Shown here: one piece after another, positions 15,988 to 24,066 of the stretch
How positions within the stretch are numbered: position 1 is the stretch's first letter
How the letters are laid out: each line of letters opens with the position of its first letter
DNA from: Pseudonocardia halophobica
GTDB taxonomy: Bacteria > Actinomycetota > Actinomycetes > Mycobacteriales > Pseudonocardiaceae
Assembly: GCF_027922425.1 (NCBI RefSeq)
Contig: NZ_BSFQ01000013.1
Span: forward strand, 62,001-126,000
DNA: 64,000 bases
Reading direction: 5' to 3'
Program-made: the position numbers and the translations under genes
The notes under the pieces: generated by a model
What the model was told of the DNA's origin: nothing
The model's input: the letters and a program-made list of their open reading frames with translations, nothing else
The model's database searches: none

Positions 15988-16731
15988 CTACCGCGCCCGC
16001 CAGTACCCGGTGGCGTAGACGGCCCGGCGGTTCAGCTTCCGGTCGCCGAGCAGGTGTGCGCGGATCTCCTTGACCGCGGCGGACTCGCCGGCGAGCCAGG
16101 CCTGCCCCGCGCCCTCGGGGAAGGCGGCGGCCTGCACGGCCGCCACCAGCGGCTCGCCGGCCGGGGAGGCACCGCGGTGCACCCAGGTGACGGCGGCGTG
16201 GCCCGGCAGCTCCTGCTCCTCGCCGGCGTCGGCGACCTCGAGGATCGCGAGCGCGGGCACGTCGGCGGGGAGGGCCTCCAGCACCGTCGCGACGGCGGGC
16301 AGCGCGGACTCGTCCCCGATCACCACATGGAAGGCCGACGACGGGTCGGGCACCCAGCGCCCGCCCGGTTCGGAGACCCCGACCCAGGACCCCGGCCCGG
16401 CGGCCTGCGCCCACGCCGCGGCCGGGCCGTACCCGTCGTGCAGCACGAAGTCGACGTCGAGCTCCCCGGCGGCCGGGTCGAAGCGGCGGACGGTGTAGGT
16501 CCGGATGGTGGGCCGCGGCTCGCCCGCGGGCCAGACGGGGCCGCCGGTGCTCGCGCGCGGCACGGCCGGCCGGTCCTGCCCCTCGACCGGGAAGAACATC
16601 TTGATCCGCCGGTCCGGCCCCTCGCCCGGGAACCCGGCCAGCTCCTCGCCGGTCAGGGTCACGCGGATCATCTTCGGGGTCACCCGGGTGCTGCGGCTGA
16701 CCTGCAGCAGCCGGGGGGCGGTCGTGGTCAC
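15988..16731 (-). CDS. siderophore-interacting protein (FAD-dependent ferric reductase family)
   Basis: A 247-residue SIP/ViuB-family reductase. It has the ferredoxin-reductase-like FAD part with RTYTVRRFDPAAGELDVDFVLHDGYGPAAAWA (RxYTxR FAD motif and the HxxxGPAxxWA signature) and the C-terminal NAD(P)-binding part with IGDESALPAV and WLAGESAAVKEIRAHLLGDR. The family reduces Fe(III)-siderophores in the cytoplasm to free the iron. The GTG start was chosen because the fold begins at once; upstream sequence belongs to the palindrome array, whose first unit ends only 3 bp before the GTG. It converges with the thiolase-like gene. Confidence 0.9.
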   Translation of the reverse strand: MTTTAPRLLQVSRSTRVTPKMIRVTLTGEELAGFPGEGPDRRIKMFFPVEGQDRPAVPRASTGGPVWPAGEPRPTIRTYTVRRFDPAAGELDVDFVLHDGYGPAAAWAQAAGPGSWVGVSEPGGRWVPDPSSAFHVVIGDESALPAVATVLEALPADVPALAILEVADAGEEQELPGHAAVTWVHRGASPAGEPLVAAVQAAAFPEGAGQAWLAGESAAVKEIRAHLLGDRKLNRRAVYATGYWRAR

Positions 16732-16733
16732 GG

Positions 16734-16879
16734 CGCACCATGGAACCACAACGCGCGCAGGCGCCCGCCCTCGACGCGTCATGGAGCCATACTGCGCTCG
16801 GAACCCCGGCTCTGACCGCGTTATGGATCCATACTGCGCAAATGACGCCGCTGTGGACGCCTTATGGATCCGTACTGCG
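16734..16879. repeat. array 1: four degenerate palindromes at 41-42 bp period
   Basis: Four 22-bp units start at 16734, 16775, 16817 and 16858, each built as CGC-N3-ATGG, two variable bases, then a near-complementary arm ending TGCG or CGCG. Units 2-4 share CCATACTGCG or CCGTACTGCG as right arm. The array fills the gap between the TetR and SIP genes and overlaps the TetR 3' end, so that the TetR stop codon lies in unit 4. The same architecture, with perfect arms, recurs at 61918-62061. Confidence 0.75.
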
Positions 16880-17479
16880 GTCGGTGCGGCCCGCCAACCC
16901 GCTCCACGCCAGGTCCATCAGGTACTCCGTGGCCTGCTCGGCCGTGACCCGCGGGTCCCGCTTGCGCCACACCGCGAGCCGCTCGCAGGCCCCGACGATC
17001 ACCTGCGCCCAACCCTGCAGCTGCAGCGGGTCGGCCCCCGGTGCCGCGACGCCGAGCAGCCCGGCGATGAAGTCCGTCTGCTGCGCGCGGATCGCCTCGA
17101 CCGCCTCCGCCGCGATGCTCGCCTCCGAGTAGAGCAGCGTGAAGGCCGGGGCGCGGTCGTCGAGGAACCGGAAGAAGGCGAGGGTGCCGCGGCGCAGCAT
17201 GTCCTCCGGGCCCTCGGCGGCGAACGCGGCCTCGGAGGTGACGTCGAGCAGTTCGGTCCGCGCCCGCGCGACGCACGCCAGCAGAAGGCCCTCCTTGGAG
17301 CCGAAGTGCGTGTACAGCACCGGTTTCGTGACCCCGACGCGCTCGGCCACGGCGTCCATCGACGCGTTGGCGTAGCCCCGTTCGGCGAAGACCGCCACGG
17401 CGGCGTCGAGGATCTGGCGCTCCCGCTCGGCCCGGGAGACCCGGCGCCGCGGAGACGGTGCGGCCGGGCTCGTCTCCAT
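16862..17479 (-). CDS. TetR-family transcriptional regulator
   Basis: A 205-residue repressor. The N-terminal helix-turn-helix is clear (ILDAAVAVFAERGYANASMDAVAERVGVTKPVLYTHFGSKEGLL); the rest is an all-helical ligand-binding domain (FRFLDDRAPAFTLLYSEASIAAEAVEAI). It is divergent from the flavin monooxygenase gene, with two palindromes between them, so it most likely represses itself and the monooxygenase until an inducer binds. Its last seven codons and stop are formed by a copy of the dispersed palindrome, so the C-terminus may have been rewritten by the repeat. Confidence 0.92.
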   Translation of the reverse strand: METSPAAPSPRRRVSRAERERQILDAAVAVFAERGYANASMDAVAERVGVTKPVLYTHFGSKEGLLLACVARARTELLDVTSEAAFAAEGPEDMLRRGTLAFFRFLDDRAPAFTLLYSEASIAAEAVEAIRAQQTDFIAGLLGVAAPGADPLQLQGWAQVIVGACERLAVWRKRDPRVTAEQATEYLMDLAWSGLAGRTDRSTDP

Positions 17480-17504
17480 TTCGCAGACCCTACCCGGAGC
17501 TAAG

Positions 17505-17532
17505 TTACCCGTGGTAAGTTACCGGCGGTAAC
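17505..17532. promoter_or_regulatory. two abutting TetR-type operators
   Basis: TTACCCGTGGTAA (17505-17517; arms TTACC/GGTAA) is followed directly by GTTACCGGCGGTAAC (17518-17532; arms GTTACC/GGTAAC). Both have a 3-bp centre and their centres are 14 bp apart. They sit between the divergent TetR and monooxygenase starts and cover the likely promoters of both. Confidence 0.65.
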
Positions 17533-17553
17533 ACCCACCGGAGGGGAGCGGAG

Positions 17554-19011
17554 ATGCTGGACACCCTGATCGTCGGCAGCGGGTTCGCCGGCCTGGGCGC
17601 CGCGGTGAAGCTGGACGAGGCGGGTCGCCGGGACCTCCTGATCCTGGAGAAGGGCGACACCCTCGGCGGCACCTGGCGGGACAACGTCTACCCGGGCTGC
17701 GCCTGCGACGTGGAGTCGCACCTCTACTCCTTCTCGTTCTTCCCGAACCCCGAGTGGACCCGCACCTTCGCGCGCCAGCCCGAGATCCGCGCCTACCTGG
17801 AGGCCACGGCCGACCGGTACCGGCTGCGCGACCGCATCCGGTTCGGCGTGCACGTGACCGGCGCGGAGTGGGACGGCAACGCCTGGGACGTCCGCACCAG
17901 CGACGGCGAGACCCTGCGCGCCCGCTACGTGCTCTTCGGCACCGGCGCGCTGCACGACCCCGCGATCCCCGAGATCGAGGGCCTCGACCGCTTCCGCGGC
18001 GCCGCCTTCCACTCCGCGCAGTGGGACCACGGGCACGACCTGGCCGGCAAGCGCGTCGCCGTGATCGGCACCGGGGCCAGCGCGATCCAGTTCGTGCCGG
18101 CGATCGCGCCGGAGGTCGGGCGGCTCACGCTCTTCCAGCGCACCGCCCCCTGGGTGCTGCCCAAGCCGGACCGCCCCATCCCGGAGCGCACCCGCCGGGC
18201 GTTCCGCCGGTTCCCCCTGCTGCAGCGGCTCCAGCGGCTCTCGCTGTACTGGCGGCACGAGGCGCTGGTGCTCGGCTTCCTGCACCCCACGGTCATGAAG
18301 GTGGTGCAGCGCCTCGGCCTCGCCTACCTGCACACGGTGTTCGCCGGCGACGCCGAGCTCCGCAAGAAGGTCACCCCGACCTTCACCATGGGCTGCAAGC
18401 GGATCCTGATGAGCAACGACTACTACCCGGCCCTGCGCCGGGACAACGTCGCCGTGGAGACCGACCGGATCGCGCGCGTGACCGAGACCGGTGTGATCAC
18501 GGTCGACGCCGCGGGCCGGGAGACCGAGCACGAGGTCGACACGATCATCTTCGGCACCGGCTTCAAGGTCGCCGACGGCCTGGCCCGGATGAACGTCACC
18601 GGGCGGGACGGCGTCAAGCTGGCCGACGCCTGGGCGGAGGGTCCCGAGGCTCTGCTCGGCACCATGGTCGCGGGGTTCCCGAACCTGTTCACGATCGTCG
18701 GGCCCAACACCGGGCTCGGGCACAGCTCGATGGTGTTCATGGTCGAGTCGCAGCTGAACTACGTGCTCGACGCCATGCGGACCGTCGACCGGCACCGTGC
18801 CGTCGCGATCGACACGCGCAGCGAGTCGCAGGCCGAGTTCAACGCCGAGATCCAGCGCAGGCTGGGCAGGGCCGTGTGGGCCAAGGGCGGCTGCGCGAGC
18901 TGGTACCTCGACGAGCACGGCCGCAACCGCACACTGTGGCCCGGGTACACCTTCGACTTCCGCCGCCGCACGCGGAAGCTCGACCCCGGGCACCACGAAC
19001 TCGTCGCGTAG
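17554..19011 (+). CDS. flavin-binding monooxygenase, Baeyer-Villiger type
   Basis: A 485-residue FAD/NADPH monooxygenase. It shows the N-terminal FAD Rossmann motif GSGFAG (residues 8-13), GGTWRDNVYPGCACD typical of BVMO/flavin N-oxygenases, the BVMO fingerprint F-x-G-x-x-x-H-x-x-x-W-D at residues 147-158, the NADPH motif GTGASA (172-177), and the late ATG-like FGTGFK. Such enzymes insert oxygen next to a ketone or hydroxylate hetero-atoms. GAGGGGAGCGGAG precedes the ATG. It is divergently paired with a TetR repressor over twin operators, so it is probably substrate-induced. The substrate is unknown. Confidence 0.9.
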   Translation: MLDTLIVGSGFAGLGAAVKLDEAGRRDLLILEKGDTLGGTWRDNVYPGCACDVESHLYSFSFFPNPEWTRTFARQPEIRAYLEATADRYRLRDRIRFGVHVTGAEWDGNAWDVRTSDGETLRARYVLFGTGALHDPAIPEIEGLDRFRGAAFHSAQWDHGHDLAGKRVAVIGTGASAIQFVPAIAPEVGRLTLFQRTAPWVLPKPDRPIPERTRRAFRRFPLLQRLQRLSLYWRHEALVLGFLHPTVMKVVQRLGLAYLHTVFAGDAELRKKVTPTFTMGCKRILMSNDYYPALRRDNVAVETDRIARVTETGVITVDAAGRETEHEVDTIIFGTGFKVADGLARMNVTGRDGVKLADAWAEGPEALLGTMVAGFPNLFTIVGPNTGLGHSSMVFMVESQLNYVLDAMRTVDRHRAVAIDTRSESQAEFNAEIQRRLGRAVWAKGGCASWYLDEHGRNRTLWPGYTFDFRRRTRKLDPGHHELVA

Positions 19012-19055
19012 GCCCGCGGAGCGCGTCAGACCCGGCCTGAGTACCCTCCCGGGGT

Positions 19056-20003
19056 ATGCATTCCGCTGCCGTCTACGCGATCCCGATGACCACCCGGTTC
19101 CGTGGGATCACGGTGCGCGAGGGGATGCTCCTGCAGGGTCCCGCGGGCTGGGGCGAGTTCTGCGCCTTCCCCGAGTACGGCGACGCCGAGGCCGCGGCCT
19201 GGTTCGCCGCGGCACGTGAGGCGGCGGAGGAGGGCTGGCCGGAGCCGGTGCGCAACACCGTGCCCGTGAACTGCATCGTCCCGGCCGTGGGGCCGGAGCG
19301 GGCGGCGGAGATGGTGCGCGCCTCCGGCTGCGCCACGGCCAAGGTGAAGGTGGCCGACCACCCGGACTCCGCGCGGGAGGACCTCGAGCGGGTCGCCGCG
19401 GTCCGGGACGCGCTGGGGCCGGCCGGGCACGTCCGGGTCGACGCCAACGCCCGCTGGGACGTCGACACCGCCGTCCGCGAGATCCGTGCGCTCGACGCGG
19501 CGGCCGGTGGGCTGCAGTACGTCGAGCAGCCCTGCCCGTCGGTCGAGGAGCTGGCCGCGGTGCGCCGGCGTGTCGACGTCCGGATCGCGGCCGACGAGTC
19601 GATCCGGCGCGCCGAGGACCCGCTGCGGGTGGCGGTGGCCGGGGCGGCGGACGTCGCGATCCTCAAGTGCCTGCCGCTCGGCGGGGTGCGCCGGGCGCTG
19701 CGGGTCGCCGAGGCGTGCGGGCTGCCGTGCGTGGTGTCGTCGGCGCTGGAGTCGAGCGTCGGGCTGGCGGCGGAGATCGCGCTGGCCGCGGCGCTGCCCG
19801 AGCTCGAGTTCGCCTGCGGGCTCGGGACCGGGCGGCTCTTCACCACGGACGTCGTGCCCGACGCGGACCGGCTGATCCCGCGCGACGGGGTGCTGCCCGT
19901 GCTGCGCACCGCCCCCGAGCCGGTGCGCCGCGCCGAGGTCGCGGCCGGGCCCGAGCGGGAGGCCTGGTGGCGGGCCCGCGCCGAGCGGGTCGCCCTCCTG
20001 TGA
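19056..20003 (+). CDS. menC: o-succinylbenzoate synthase
   Basis: An enolase-superfamily protein of 315 residues, the size of actinobacterial MenC. Catalytic features are the K-x-K motif in AKVKV, metal ligands D (VDANARWD), E (YVEQPC) and D-E (AADESIR), and the second lysine in ILKCLPLGG. It dehydrates SHCHC to o-succinylbenzoate in menaquinone synthesis. No other men gene is next to it here. A muconate-cycloisomerase-like role is a less likely alternative; the true catB is at 47302-48402. Confidence 0.88.
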   Translation: MHSAAVYAIPMTTRFRGITVREGMLLQGPAGWGEFCAFPEYGDAEAAAWFAAAREAAEEGWPEPVRNTVPVNCIVPAVGPERAAEMVRASGCATAKVKVADHPDSAREDLERVAAVRDALGPAGHVRVDANARWDVDTAVREIRALDAAAGGLQYVEQPCPSVEELAAVRRRVDVRIAADESIRRAEDPLRVAVAGAADVAILKCLPLGGVRRALRVAEACGLPCVVSSALESSVGLAAEIALAAALPELEFACGLGTGRLFTTDVVPDADRLIPRDGVLPVLRTAPEPVRRAEVAAGPEREAWWRARAERVALL

Positions 20004-20094
20004 GGACGCTCGTCCGCGCACGGCGGGGCACACCCGGACGTGTCGGCACCGGCGGGCGGCGGCCGGTGTCCCGCCGCTCTAGGCTGACCTCGTC

Positions 20095-21036
20095 ATGAGC
20101 GTCGTCGTGGTCGGGGCCGGGCTGTCGGGGGTGGCGTGCGCCCGCGAGGTCGCACGGGCGGGCCTGCCGGTGAAGGTCCTCGACCGCGCCCACACGGTCG
20201 GCGGCCGGATGGCCAGCTCGCCGCACGACGGGCGCCCGGTCGACATGGGCGCGGCCTACTTCACGGTGCGGGACCCGGAGTTCGCCGAGGTCGTCGCGGG
20301 CTGGCGCAGCGCAGGGCTCGCCCGGCCGTGGACCGCCGAGATGGCGGTGCTCGAGCACGGGGACCGGTCACGGTCGGCCGGGCCGATGCGCTGGGCGGCG
20401 CCGAAGGGGCTCCGCAGCCTCGTCGCCGCGCTCGCCGAGGACCTCGACGTCGAGCTGGACCACGAGGTCAAACGGGTCGAGGCGGGGCCACGGGTCGACG
20501 GCGAGTCCGCCGACGTCGTCGTGCTCGCCATGCCGGACCCGCAGGCGCTGCGCGTGCTCGCCCCCGGCCTCGGCGCCGTCGCCCTCACCTCGGACCGCCC
20601 GTGGCGCCCGGTGCTCACGGTCGCCGCCTGCTTCCCCACCCGCGAGTGGCCGGAGCTCTCCGCCGCGTTCGTCAACGACCACCCCGTGCTCACCCTCGTC
20701 GCCGACGACGGCGCCCGGCGCGGCGACGGTGTCCCGGTCCTGGTGGCGCACACCACCTCCGCCGTCGCGCGGACCTACGACGCGGACCCGGCCGGCGCGG
20801 TCCCGACCGTGATCGAGGCCGTGCGCGAGCTGCTCGGACTGTCCGAGGAACCGGTGTGGACGGACGCGCACCGCTGGCGGTTCGCCGCCCCGGAGCTGGA
20901 CCGGGCCGAGCCCTTCCACCTCGGCGACGACGGCATCGGGCTCGCCGGCGACGGCTGGGGCAGCTCGCGGATCGAGACGGCCTGGCGCTCCGGCACCCTG
21001 CTCGGCCGCGAGATCGTGAAGCGCCTGCAGCGCTGA
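20095..21036 (+). CDS. FAD-dependent amine-oxidase/renalase-like oxidoreductase
   Basis: A 313-residue flavoprotein with the N-terminal dinucleotide motif VVGAGLSGVACAREVARAG, VGGRMASS (GG-R motif), MGAAYFTVRDPEF, and the C-terminal FAD block GIGLAGDGWGSSRIETAWRSGTLLG. This matches short bacterial renalase-like or deoxyhypusine-like NAD(P)/FAD proteins. Substrate unknown. The gene starts 91 bp after menC on the same strand. Confidence 0.85.
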   Translation: MSVVVVGAGLSGVACAREVARAGLPVKVLDRAHTVGGRMASSPHDGRPVDMGAAYFTVRDPEFAEVVAGWRSAGLARPWTAEMAVLEHGDRSRSAGPMRWAAPKGLRSLVAALAEDLDVELDHEVKRVEAGPRVDGESADVVVLAMPDPQALRVLAPGLGAVALTSDRPWRPVLTVAACFPTREWPELSAAFVNDHPVLTLVADDGARRGDGVPVLVAHTTSAVARTYDADPAGAVPTVIEAVRELLGLSEEPVWTDAHRWRFAAPELDRAEPFHLGDDGIGLAGDGWGSSRIETAWRSGTLLGREIVKRLQR

Positions 21037-21084
21037 CCCGCTCTCGTTGGCGATCGCCGGGAGGCAGGACGTAGCGTCTGGGGA

Positions 21085-22566
21085 ATGAGCGAGACCCGGA
21101 CCGCGACGCCGCAGACCCCCACCCCGGAGCGGCCCTTCGGCTGGGACCGCGGCACCTCGGCGGCCCGGATGGCGGAGCCGGGCGAGGCGGGCCGTGCGGT
21201 GCTCGCCGAGCTGGCCGCGGCGCTGCCCGCGGACCGGGTGCTCACCGACGCCGACACCGCCCGCCCCTACGTGCACGACGAGGCGGAGTGGGCGGAGTAC
21301 GGCGCCCCGCTCGCCGTCGTCCGGCCGCGGTCCACCGCGGAGGTCGCCGCGATCGTGCGGGCGGCGGCGCGCCACCGCGTCCCGGTCGTGCCGCGCGGGG
21401 CCGGCACGGGCCTGTCCGGCGGGGCCAACGCCGTCGACGGCGGGCTGGTCCTGTCGCTGGAGCGGATGCGTGACATCGTCGAGATCGACGCCGGGGAGCG
21501 GCTCGCCGTCGTCCAGCCCGGGGTGGTGAACGACGACCTGCGCGCGGCCGCCGCGAAGGAGGGCCTCTGGTACCCGCCGGACCCCGCGAGCGCGCCCTGG
21601 TCGACCATCGGCGGCAACGTCGCGACCAATGCGGGCGGGCTGTGCTGCGTGAAGTACGGCGTGACGCGCGACTACGTGCTCGCGCTGGAGATCGTCACGG
21701 CGGCGGGCGAGATCGTGCGGGTCGGCCGGCGGACCGCGAAGGGCGTGGCCGGATACGACCTCGCCGGGCTGTTGGTGGGCTCGGAGGGCACCCTCGGCGT
21801 GATCACCGAGATCACCGTACGGCTCCGGCCGGCCCGGACCGCGCCGCCGCGCACCGTCGTCGGGTTCTTCGACACCCTCGCCGACTGCGGCGCCGCCGTG
21901 GCCGCGGTGACCGCCGCCGGCCTGCAGCCCGCGATCTTCGAGCTGGTCGACCGGCACTGCCTCAAGGCCGTCAACGACTGGAAGCACATGGGCCTGCCCG
22001 AGGACGCCGCCGCGCTCCTGCTGGCCCAGACCGACCTGCCCGAGCCCGCCGCCACGGCCGAGGCCGACGGCATCCTCGCCGCGTTCGAGGCGAACGGCGC
22101 CCGCGACGCCCTGGTCTCGACCGACCCCGTCGAGGCCGACGCGCTGTTCGCCGCCCGCCGGCTCGCCTACCCGGCGTTCGAGCAGCGCGGCGACGCCCAG
22201 CTCACGGAGGACGTCTGCCTGCCCCGCAACCGGCTCGCCGAGATGCTGGAGCGGATCGAGGAGATCTCCGCCCGGCACGACACCTTCATCGGCACGGTCG
22301 CGCACGCCGGCGACGGCAACCTGCACCCGTTGATCATGGTGCCGCCGGGGGACCCGGAGGCGAAGGCGCGGGCCCAGCGGGCGTTCGACGAGATCGTCGA
22401 CGCCGCGATCGACCTGGGCGGCACCGTGACCGGTGAGCACGGCGTCGGCCTGCTCAAGCGCGCCGGCATGCGCCGCGAGCTCGACCCGGGTTCGCTGGCG
22501 ATGCAGGAGGCGATCAAGAAGGCGTTGGATCCGGACGGGATCCTGAACCCCGGCAAGGTGCTGTAG
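21085..22566 (+). CDS. FAD-binding oxidase, GlcD/D-lactate dehydrogenase family
   Basis: A 493-residue VAO/PCMH flavoprotein. The PCMH domain has VPRGAGTGLSGGANAVDGGLVLSLERM and PPDPASAPWSTIGGNVATNAGG; the C-terminal oxidase domain has the metal-binding HAGDGNLHPLI and GEHGVGLLKR. It oxidises a 2-hydroxy acid such as glycolate or D-lactate. The acyl-CoA ligase start is only 4 bp downstream, so the two are co-transcribed. Glycolate oxidation would feed the glyoxylate genes at the right end, but nothing here links them. Confidence 0.9.
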   Translation: MSETRTATPQTPTPERPFGWDRGTSAARMAEPGEAGRAVLAELAAALPADRVLTDADTARPYVHDEAEWAEYGAPLAVVRPRSTAEVAAIVRAAARHRVPVVPRGAGTGLSGGANAVDGGLVLSLERMRDIVEIDAGERLAVVQPGVVNDDLRAAAAKEGLWYPPDPASAPWSTIGGNVATNAGGLCCVKYGVTRDYVLALEIVTAAGEIVRVGRRTAKGVAGYDLAGLLVGSEGTLGVITEITVRLRPARTAPPRTVVGFFDTLADCGAAVAAVTAAGLQPAIFELVDRHCLKAVNDWKHMGLPEDAAALLLAQTDLPEPAATAEADGILAAFEANGARDALVSTDPVEADALFAARRLAYPAFEQRGDAQLTEDVCLPRNRLAEMLERIEEISARHDTFIGTVAHAGDGNLHPLIMVPPGDPEAKARAQRAFDEIVDAAIDLGGTVTGEHGVGLLKRAGMRRELDPGSLAMQEAIKKALDPDGILNPGKVL

Positions 22567-22570
22567 AACC

Positions 22571-24001
22571 ATGAACCGCTTGTTGCCCGCGCTCGCCGAC
22601 CCGACGGACGGGCCCGCCCTGCGCTTCCCCGACGGCGCCGTCACCTACCGCGAGCTCGCCGCCCTGGCCTCGGACCTGGGCGCCCGGGTCGCCGGTCGCT
22701 CCCGCATCGCCGTCTGGGCCACCCCGACCCTCGCCGCGGCCGCGGGCATCACGGCCGGGCTCCTGGCCGGCGTGCCGGTGGTGCCGGTGAACCCGAAGGC
22801 GGGGGAGCGGGAGCTCGCGCACATCGTCGCGAACTCCGCCCCCGAGGTGGTGCTGGTCGCGCCCGGCGTCGAGCTGCCCGCGGCGATCGCCGGGCTGCCG
22901 CGGATCGACGTCGACGTCGCCGCGCGGCCCGACCCGCAGCCGTTGCCCGCCGAGCCGCCCGCGGACGCCCCGGCGCTGGTCGTCTACACCTCGGGCACGA
23001 CCGGCCCGCCCAAGGGCGCGGTGCTCTCCCGCGGGGCGGTCGCCGCCGACCTCGACGCCCTGGCCGACGCCTGGGCCTGGACCGGCGCCGACCGGCTCGC
23101 CCACGCGCTGCCGATCTTCCACGTGCACGGGCTGGTCCTGGGCACGATCGGCCCGCTGCGCCGCGGCGGCTCGCTGCACCACCTCGGCGCGATCGACGGG
23201 CGGAAGCTCGCCGCCGCCGTCGCCGACGGCGCGACGATGGTGTTCGGCGTCCCCACGCACTACCACCGGCTGGCCGCGGACTTCGAGGCCGACCCGGACA
23301 CCGCACGGACGGTCGGCGGCGCCCGGCTGCTGATCTCCGGCTCGGCCGCGCTCACCGCCGTCGACCACGCCCGGATCGAGAAGGCGACGGGGCTCGCGGT
23401 CCGGGAGCGCTACGGGCTCACCGAGACGTTGATCCTCACCGCCGCGCGCGCGGACGAGGAGCCCGAGGTCGGCACGGTCGGCCGGCCGCTGGCGAACACC
23501 GAGGTGCGGCTGGCGCCACTGCCCGCCGTGGACGGCGAGCAGCCCGACGAGGGGTTGGGGGCCGTCGAGGTCCGCGGGCCCCAGCTGTTCTCCGGCTACC
23601 TCGACCTGCCCGAGGCCACGGCCGCCTCCCGCACGGACGACGGCTGGTTCCGCACCGGCGACATCGGCCGCTGGACGGAGTCGGGGCTGCTCGCCCTGGT
23701 CGGCCGGCAGGCCACGGACCTGATCAAGTCCGGCGGCTACAAGATCGGCGCCGGGGAGATCGAGAACGCGCTGCTCGAGCACCCCGCGGTGGCCGAGGTC
23801 GCCGTCGTCGGGGTGCCGGACCCGGACCTGGGGGAGAAGATCGTCGCGCACGTCGTGCCGGCGGGCGAGGCACCCGAGGCGCGGGAGCTCGTCGACCACG
23901 TGGCCGCCCTGCTGTCCCCGCACAAGCGGCCGCGCGAGGTCCGGTTCGTGGAGTCGCTGCCGCGCAACGCGATGGGGAAGGTGCAGAAGAAGCTCCTGTG
24001 A
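22571..24001 (+). CDS. malonyl-CoA synthetase-like AMP-dependent ligase (MatB type)
   Basis: A 476-residue ANL ligase, short like MatB. Motifs are VVYTSGTTGPPKGAVLSR, IFHVHGLVLGT, RYGLTETLIL, WFRTGDIGRW, GRQATDLIKSGGYKIGAGEIENALLEHP and the catalytic-lysine end PRNAMGKVQKKLL. The hinge motif and overall length match malonyl/methylmalonyl-CoA synthetases, which activate dicarboxylates for polyketide or fatty-acid supply. The exact substrate is inferred. Confidence 0.82.
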   Translation: MNRLLPALADPTDGPALRFPDGAVTYRELAALASDLGARVAGRSRIAVWATPTLAAAAGITAGLLAGVPVVPVNPKAGERELAHIVANSAPEVVLVAPGVELPAAIAGLPRIDVDVAARPDPQPLPAEPPADAPALVVYTSGTTGPPKGAVLSRGAVAADLDALADAWAWTGADRLAHALPIFHVHGLVLGTIGPLRRGGSLHHLGAIDGRKLAAAVADGATMVFGVPTHYHRLAADFEADPDTARTVGGARLLISGSAALTAVDHARIEKATGLAVRERYGLTETLILTAARADEEPEVGTVGRPLANTEVRLAPLPAVDGEQPDEGLGAVEVRGPQLFSGYLDLPEATAASRTDDGWFRTGDIGRWTESGLLALVGRQATDLIKSGGYKIGAGEIENALLEHPAVAEVAVVGVPDPDLGEKIVAHVVPAGEAPEARELVDHVAALLSPHKRPREVRFVESLPRNAMGKVQKKLL

Positions 24002-24066
24002 GCGCACCGTGACGATTCGGGCGGCGATCATGGTTGTGGATCACCCGGATCGGGCATCCTGCTCCC

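Noticed and set aside
20368..22644. 758-codon minus-strand frame opposite the renalase-like and GlcD-like genes
   Set aside because: No family similarity and Arg/Gly/Val bias; the plus-strand genes carry full FAD and metal motifs.
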